In this document: in pieces, positions 13,442 through 13,569 of the stretch | How positions within the stretch are numbered: the stretch's first letter is position 1 | Layout of the letters: each line of letters begins with the position of its first letter | Assembly: GCA_021777365.1 (NCBI GenBank) | Contig: JAJYDP010000054.1 | Location: forward strand, 1 to 13,569 | Source of the DNA: Chloroflexota bacterium | GTDB taxonomy: Bacteria > Chloroflexota > Limnocylindria > Limnocylindrales > CSP1-4 | Length of the DNA: 13,569 bases | Direction of reading: 5' to 3' | Program-made: the position numbers and the translations under genes | The notes under the pieces: generated by a model | What the model saw: only the letters and a program-made list of their open reading frames with translations | What the model was told of the DNA's origin: nothing | Databases searched by the model: none

Positions 13442-13569
13442 GCGGCACGTCGAGCCGGGAGCGGATCCCCTGGTCCGGGCACTGCTGCGCACCCGCCGCC
13501 TCCTGCAGCCCGACGCGGTGTCGCCGGACCTGCGCACGATCACGCGACAGGGCGGGCGTGACGCCGACG
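13434..13569 (+). CDS. narG: Probable nitrate reductase alpha subunit, N-terminus (runs off the window)
   Basis: Only 45 residues are present. Residues 24-45 (LQPDAVSPDLRTITRQGGRDAD) resemble the stretch just ahead of the FYRDRW..DKVVRSTHGVNCTGSC region in NarG of Gram-positive and archaeal type; the Fe-S and molybdopterin motifs would begin just past the window. NarG reduces nitrate to nitrite with electrons from quinol via NarI and NarH. Placement beside narK and a YwiC-like gene supports the call. ATG 13434 overlaps the regulator stop by 8 bases and has GAGG about 9 bases upstream, so translation may be coupled to the regulator. No Tat leader is evident in the visible part, which suggests a cytoplasmic-facing enzyme. 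Identification from so few residues is provisional. Confidence 0.68.
   Translation, partial: MTERHVEPGADPLVRALLRTRRLLQPDAVSPDLRTITRQGGRDAD

Noticed and set aside
12378..13448. N-terminal extension of NarK by 357 residues
   Set aside because: It is antisense to the regulator and crosses the promoter palindromes; NarK proteins have about the length given by ATG 12377.

Overview
This is a GC-rich (roughly 70%), densely coded bacterial window with many GTG/TTG starts and short or overlapping gene junctions. It holds fourteen supported protein genes; the first and last run off the window. No rRNA, tRNA, insertion sequence, CRISPR array or phage gene was seen. Gene content, base composition and frequent TAnnnT boxes a few bases upstream of start codons suggest a monoderm-type lineage. 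An uncultivated Chloroflexota group (Limnocylindria/Ellin6529-like) is my best guess and a deep Actinomycetota the alternative; this is inference.

Left part (1-3931): a ROK-family sugar kinase/regulator fragment (minus strand) diverges from a two-gene plus-strand unit, a SagB-type nitroreductase with a lipoprotein-like leader coupled by an ATGA overlap to a six-hairpin glycosidase-like protein. A group III iron-type alcohol dehydrogenase converges on this unit from the right.

Middle part (4044-6891): diverging from the dehydrogenase is an Rrf2-family regulator with three clustered cysteines and an unusual tail encoded by a perfect 15-bp tandem array. It overlaps the start of a Tat-exported lipoprotein related to the N,N-dimethylformamidase large subunit. 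Two small minus-strand genes follow, a zinc-ribbon protein and an unrecognised 84-residue protein.

Housekeeping part (7179-9965): pyruvate kinase, then an M24-family aminopeptidase/creatinase-fold protein with substitutions at expected metal/catalytic positions.

Right part (10115-13569): a nitrate-respiration locus. A NarK-type nitrate/nitrite transporter and a YwiC-like membrane protein run leftward. A SufR/ArsR-like winged-helix regulator with conserved cysteines runs rightward and overlaps the first codons of what appears to be the nitrate reductase alpha subunit (narG). The narK/regulator gap carries a GC palindrome and an AT-only palindrome, TGATTATAATCA. The latter contains a TATAAT box on each strand and resembles FNR-type half-sites, so one element may control both directions. 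The most interesting signals are this shared promoter/operator, a possible six-codon leader peptide overlapping the regulator start, the repeated leaderless-type promoter arrangement, and the repeat-tailed Rrf2 protein.
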